The position numbers and the translations under genes were made by a program. The notes beneath the pieces are model-generated. The model made no database searches, was not told the DNA's origin, and was given only the letters and a program-made list of their open reading frames with translations. Below are positions 62,557 through 64,000 of a stretch of DNA of 64,000 bases, one piece after another. Source of the stretch: Desulforapulum sp034007745 (lineage in GTDB: Bacteria > Desulfobacterota > Desulfobacteria > Desulfobacterales > Desulfobacteraceae); contig JAVEQI010000015.1 in the NCBI GenBank assembly GCA_034007745.1, positions 11,733-75,732 on the forward strand, in the 5' to 3' direction. Each line of letters starts with the position of its first letter. The first letter of the stretch is position 1.

Positions 62557-62981
62557 CCCAGTACGGCCTTGCCGGACTTTTTCTAGCCTCCTTCGCCGCA
62601 GCCACAATTCTCCCCATGGGTTCCGAAGTTGTCCTGGGAGTGCTGCTTGCCAACGGCCATGACCCCGCCCTTTCAGTGATAGTTGCAACCATCGGCAATG
62701 TGCTCGGTTCGGTTGTAAACTACCTCATGGGACTGTGGGGCGCAAAGTTCACAATGGAAAAAATTCTCCGCATCCCAGAGCAGGAATTTACCCGGGCAAC
62801 CCGCCAGTTCAAACGCTTTGGCCCACCCTGCCTCCTCTTTGCATGGGTGCCTGTAATCGGCGACCCCCTGACCATTGCCGCAGGTGTTTTAAGGGTCAAC
62901 TTCCCCCTCTTTCTGATCCTCGTGACCATGGGCAAGGGCCTTCGCTATCTTGCCATTGCACTAGCCTTCACCGTTTGGTAA
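62517..62981 (+). CDS. YqaA/DedA-type small membrane protein
   Basis: Up to 154 residues with four or five hydrophobic segments, of the YqaA branch of the SNARE-associated (DedA) family: YGLAGLFLASFAAATILPMGSEVVL and LLFAWVPVIGDPLTIAAGVLR are typical. Start uncertain: GTG 62517 has AAAGGA about ten bases upstream; TTG 62544 would give the family-like MEALTQYGLAGLF but has no ribosome site. Either overlaps the methyltransferase gene. Function of the family is unclear (lipid or membrane homeostasis). Confidence 0.78.
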   Translation: MVGPCPQKNLEALTQYGLAGLFLASFAAATILPMGSEVVLGVLLANGHDPALSVIVATIGNVLGSVVNYLMGLWGAKFTMEKILRIPEQEFTRATRQFKRFGPPCLLFAWVPVIGDPLTIAAGVLRVNFPLFLILVTMGKGLRYLAIALAFTVW

Positions 62982-63009
62982 TAAGCGGGCGGTAATAAGA
63001 GTTTCTGGA

Positions 63010-63180
63010 ATGGAAACGGGAATTTTAATTGTCAAAACCACCATTGCCACGGCATCAGACTTAACCGTCAAGATTGAAAAGACCTGGTTTGACATTGACA
63101 CCGTTGAGGACCTCAAGCTTTACCGCTGCCTTGTAAAAAAAGGAAAAGTGTTTGTCAAAACTAAGGACCTTCCTCTTTGA
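63010..63180 (+). pseudogene. C-terminal fragment of a nucleotidyltransferase/GT-A-like protein
   Basis: 56 codons from ATG 63010. The stretch WFDIDTVEDLKLYRCLVKKG resembles the C-terminal DIDTPEDL block of MobA/NTP-transferase-like or related GT-A proteins. No N-terminal part is present upstream, so it looks like a remnant. It could also be a genuine tiny gene. Weak ribosome signals. Confidence 0.45.
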
Positions 63181-63198
63181 GTTGTTGAACAGCATTGT

Positions 63199-63339
63199 TT
63201 ACCAGCGGGTATACCGCAATATCCATTGACAATAGGTCTGTTCAGTTCGATAGGCGTAATGATGGTATCGCAGAACCTCACGAACCTGGTCCATTAGTTT
63301 TAACTTTGGATTGGGATGAAAATTTGATTGACTTTCCAT
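63199..63339 (-). pseudogene. N-terminal remnant of an integron-type integrase (IntI)
   Basis: ATG 63339 runs 46 codons on the minus strand to a stop at 63199. Residues 14-46, including LMDQVREVLRYHHYAYRTEQ, then TYCQWILRYTRW, match the N-terminal SAM-like domain of IntI integrases (the LDQVRExxRxxHYSxRTEQxYxxWIRRF pattern). The catalytic domain (Arg, His, Tyr) is missing, so it is inactive. Confidence 0.75.
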
Positions 63340-63387
63340 GTTAAGCAATTATAGCGTGATAAGGGGAAAAACAAAGCTTAAAATGCC

Positions 63388-63510
63388 ATAAGTGGAAAAT
63401 TTTTACACGTTTATTAGTTTCATATCCTAATATGTGGAAAATCAAGTTATCTATAGAATCAATAGCATGGAAAACTTCCACTTATTAACACTGTTATTTT
63501 TTGTTATCTA
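63388..63510. other. AT-rich spacer with dyad and direct repeats (possible decayed attI)
   Basis: The spacer between the integrase remnant and the next gene (63340-63537) is much richer in A/T than flanking DNA. It contains ATAAGTGGAA (63388-63397) with its near inverse TTCCACTTAT (63476-63485), two GTTATCTA direct repeats (63446-63453 and 63503-63510) and two nearby GTGGAAAAT copies. No consensus GTTRRRY core is seen. Confidence 0.3.
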
Positions 63511-63537
63511 ACACCAAAGCAATTCAAGGAAAAATAA

Positions 63538-63957
63538 ATGTCTGAAAAAACAATCTGCTGCCCAAAGTGTAAATCTTCTCAAATAGCAACAAATGACAAA
63601 GGGTTCAGCATAGTTAAAGCGGCCGCAGGTGCAATGTTAATCGGAGGGGTTGGTCTTTTAGGTGGTGTGATTGGAAGCAAAAAAATAAGATTAAATTGTC
63701 TCAGTTGTGGACATTCATGGAGCTTGAAAAAAACAAAAGCATCTAACCAAAATCCGGGGCCTATAGACAAAGTTCCCGTTTATAATAGTTCTTCGACCAA
63801 AAATCTTTCTGCAAAATATAGCAAAAACCCATTGGCTACAATGAGTGAAAAAATCATCAAGGAACAAAGTGAAAGGTTAGTGTATAAACCTTTCTGTAAA
63901 TTCATTTTAGCCGTCTATTCAGTCTCCAAGCCCAACCTCCAAAAAAATAGGGGTTGA
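63538..63957 (+). CDS. Hypothetical zinc-ribbon protein with glycine-rich hydrophobic hairpin
   Basis: 139 residues, not assigned to a family. N-terminal zinc-ribbon halves CCPKCKSSQI and CLSCGHSWSL bracket a Gly/Ala-rich hydrophobic segment (AAAGAMLIGGVGLLGGVIGS) that may enter the membrane; the tail is charged. It has AAGGAAAA-type leader sequence. DNA here is AT-rich and it lies in cassette position next to an integrase remnant, suggesting acquired DNA. Confidence 0.6.
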   Translation: MSEKTICCPKCKSSQIATNDKGFSIVKAAAGAMLIGGVGLLGGVIGSKKIRLNCLSCGHSWSLKKTKASNQNPGPIDKVPVYNSSSTKNLSAKYSKNPLATMSEKIIKEQSERLVYKPFCKFILAVYSVSKPNLQKNRG

Positions 63958-64000
63958 AAAAGACTGGGTCATACTTTAAATTCCTTTATTTTTAGCGACC

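Noticed and set aside
63499..63535. attC-like string (ATCTAACACC...TCAAGG) before the zinc-ribbon gene.
   Set aside because: It lacks the complementary half and the GTTRRRY core, and lies on the wrong side of the gene.

Overview
The window looks like chromosome from a marine-type sulfate-reducing deltaproteobacterium (Desulfobacteraceae/Desulfobacterium-like). This rests on gene content and style, not on a marker gene: a complete Na+-translocating NADH:quinone reductase (nqrA-F), anaerobe-style acyl-CoA degradation genes, the glnD-glnB-glnA and rpmH-rnpA-yidD-yidC-jag-mnmE blocks, and several YkgJ-type cysteine-cluster proteins. No rRNA or tRNA gene was seen.

Layout. 1-4.5 kb: potassium/cation homeostasis (end of trkH, a TrkA protein, a TrkA-USP fusion, a CPA2 antiporter). 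4.6-11.1 kb: a TetR regulator with a palindromic operator, then acyl-CoA synthetase, 3-hydroxyacyl-CoA dehydrogenase, acyl-CoA dehydrogenase and thiolase, closed by a strong terminator. 11.2-14 kb (minus): copper chaperone and copper P-type ATPase. 14.3-17 kb: YkgJ-like protein, chorismate mutase/prephenate dehydrogenase, and a queuosine-precursor transporter that appears to start at ATT. 17.2-24.3 kb (minus): the nqrABCDEF operon followed by a bile-acid/Na+ symporter-family gene. 24.6-34.5 kb (minus): a 2946-residue cyclic beta-1,2-glucan synthase-like protein and a tandem universal-stress protein. 34.7-36.7 kb (minus): cysE-cysK. 37-40 kb: tatD, and a VWA/MoxR pair on the minus strand. 40.3-48 kb: tatA, glnD-glnB-glnA, and gspA/gspB. 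48.1-49.4 kb: a cobalamin riboswitch, terminator and cobT. 49.5-50.9 kb: asnS. 51-55.2 kb: a B12-type radical SAM protein and RNase G. 55.3-60.6 kb: rpmH-rnpA-yidD-yidC-jag-mnmE. 60.6-63 kb: YkgJ-like, a hypothetical, a PrmA-like methyltransferase and a YqaA membrane protein. 63-64 kb: decayed genes, including the N-terminus of an integron integrase facing a small zinc-ribbon gene.

The most unusual features are non-coding. Intergenic regions carry several sequence-unrelated tandem repeats that all have a seven-base unit (AGCTAAC-, CCCAGTA- and TAGTAGG-type). The AGCTAAC type is flanked by conserved sequences and recurs between nqrF and its downstream neighbour, in nqrC-nqrD, in cysE-cysK and in glnD-glnB, often inside operons. 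A separate 53-bp element occurs twice. The right end has the head-to-head layout of an integron (reverse integrase remnant, spacer, forward small ORF).

Physiology: the Nqr Na+ pump, the Na+ symporter-family gene and the Trk/CPA2 genes fit a salt-dependent organism, and osmoregulated cyclic glucans would fit the same picture. Nitrogen control (GlnD/PII/GS), cysteine synthesis and B12 salvage are ordinary housekeeping. All functions are inferred by reading sequence; no database search was run.
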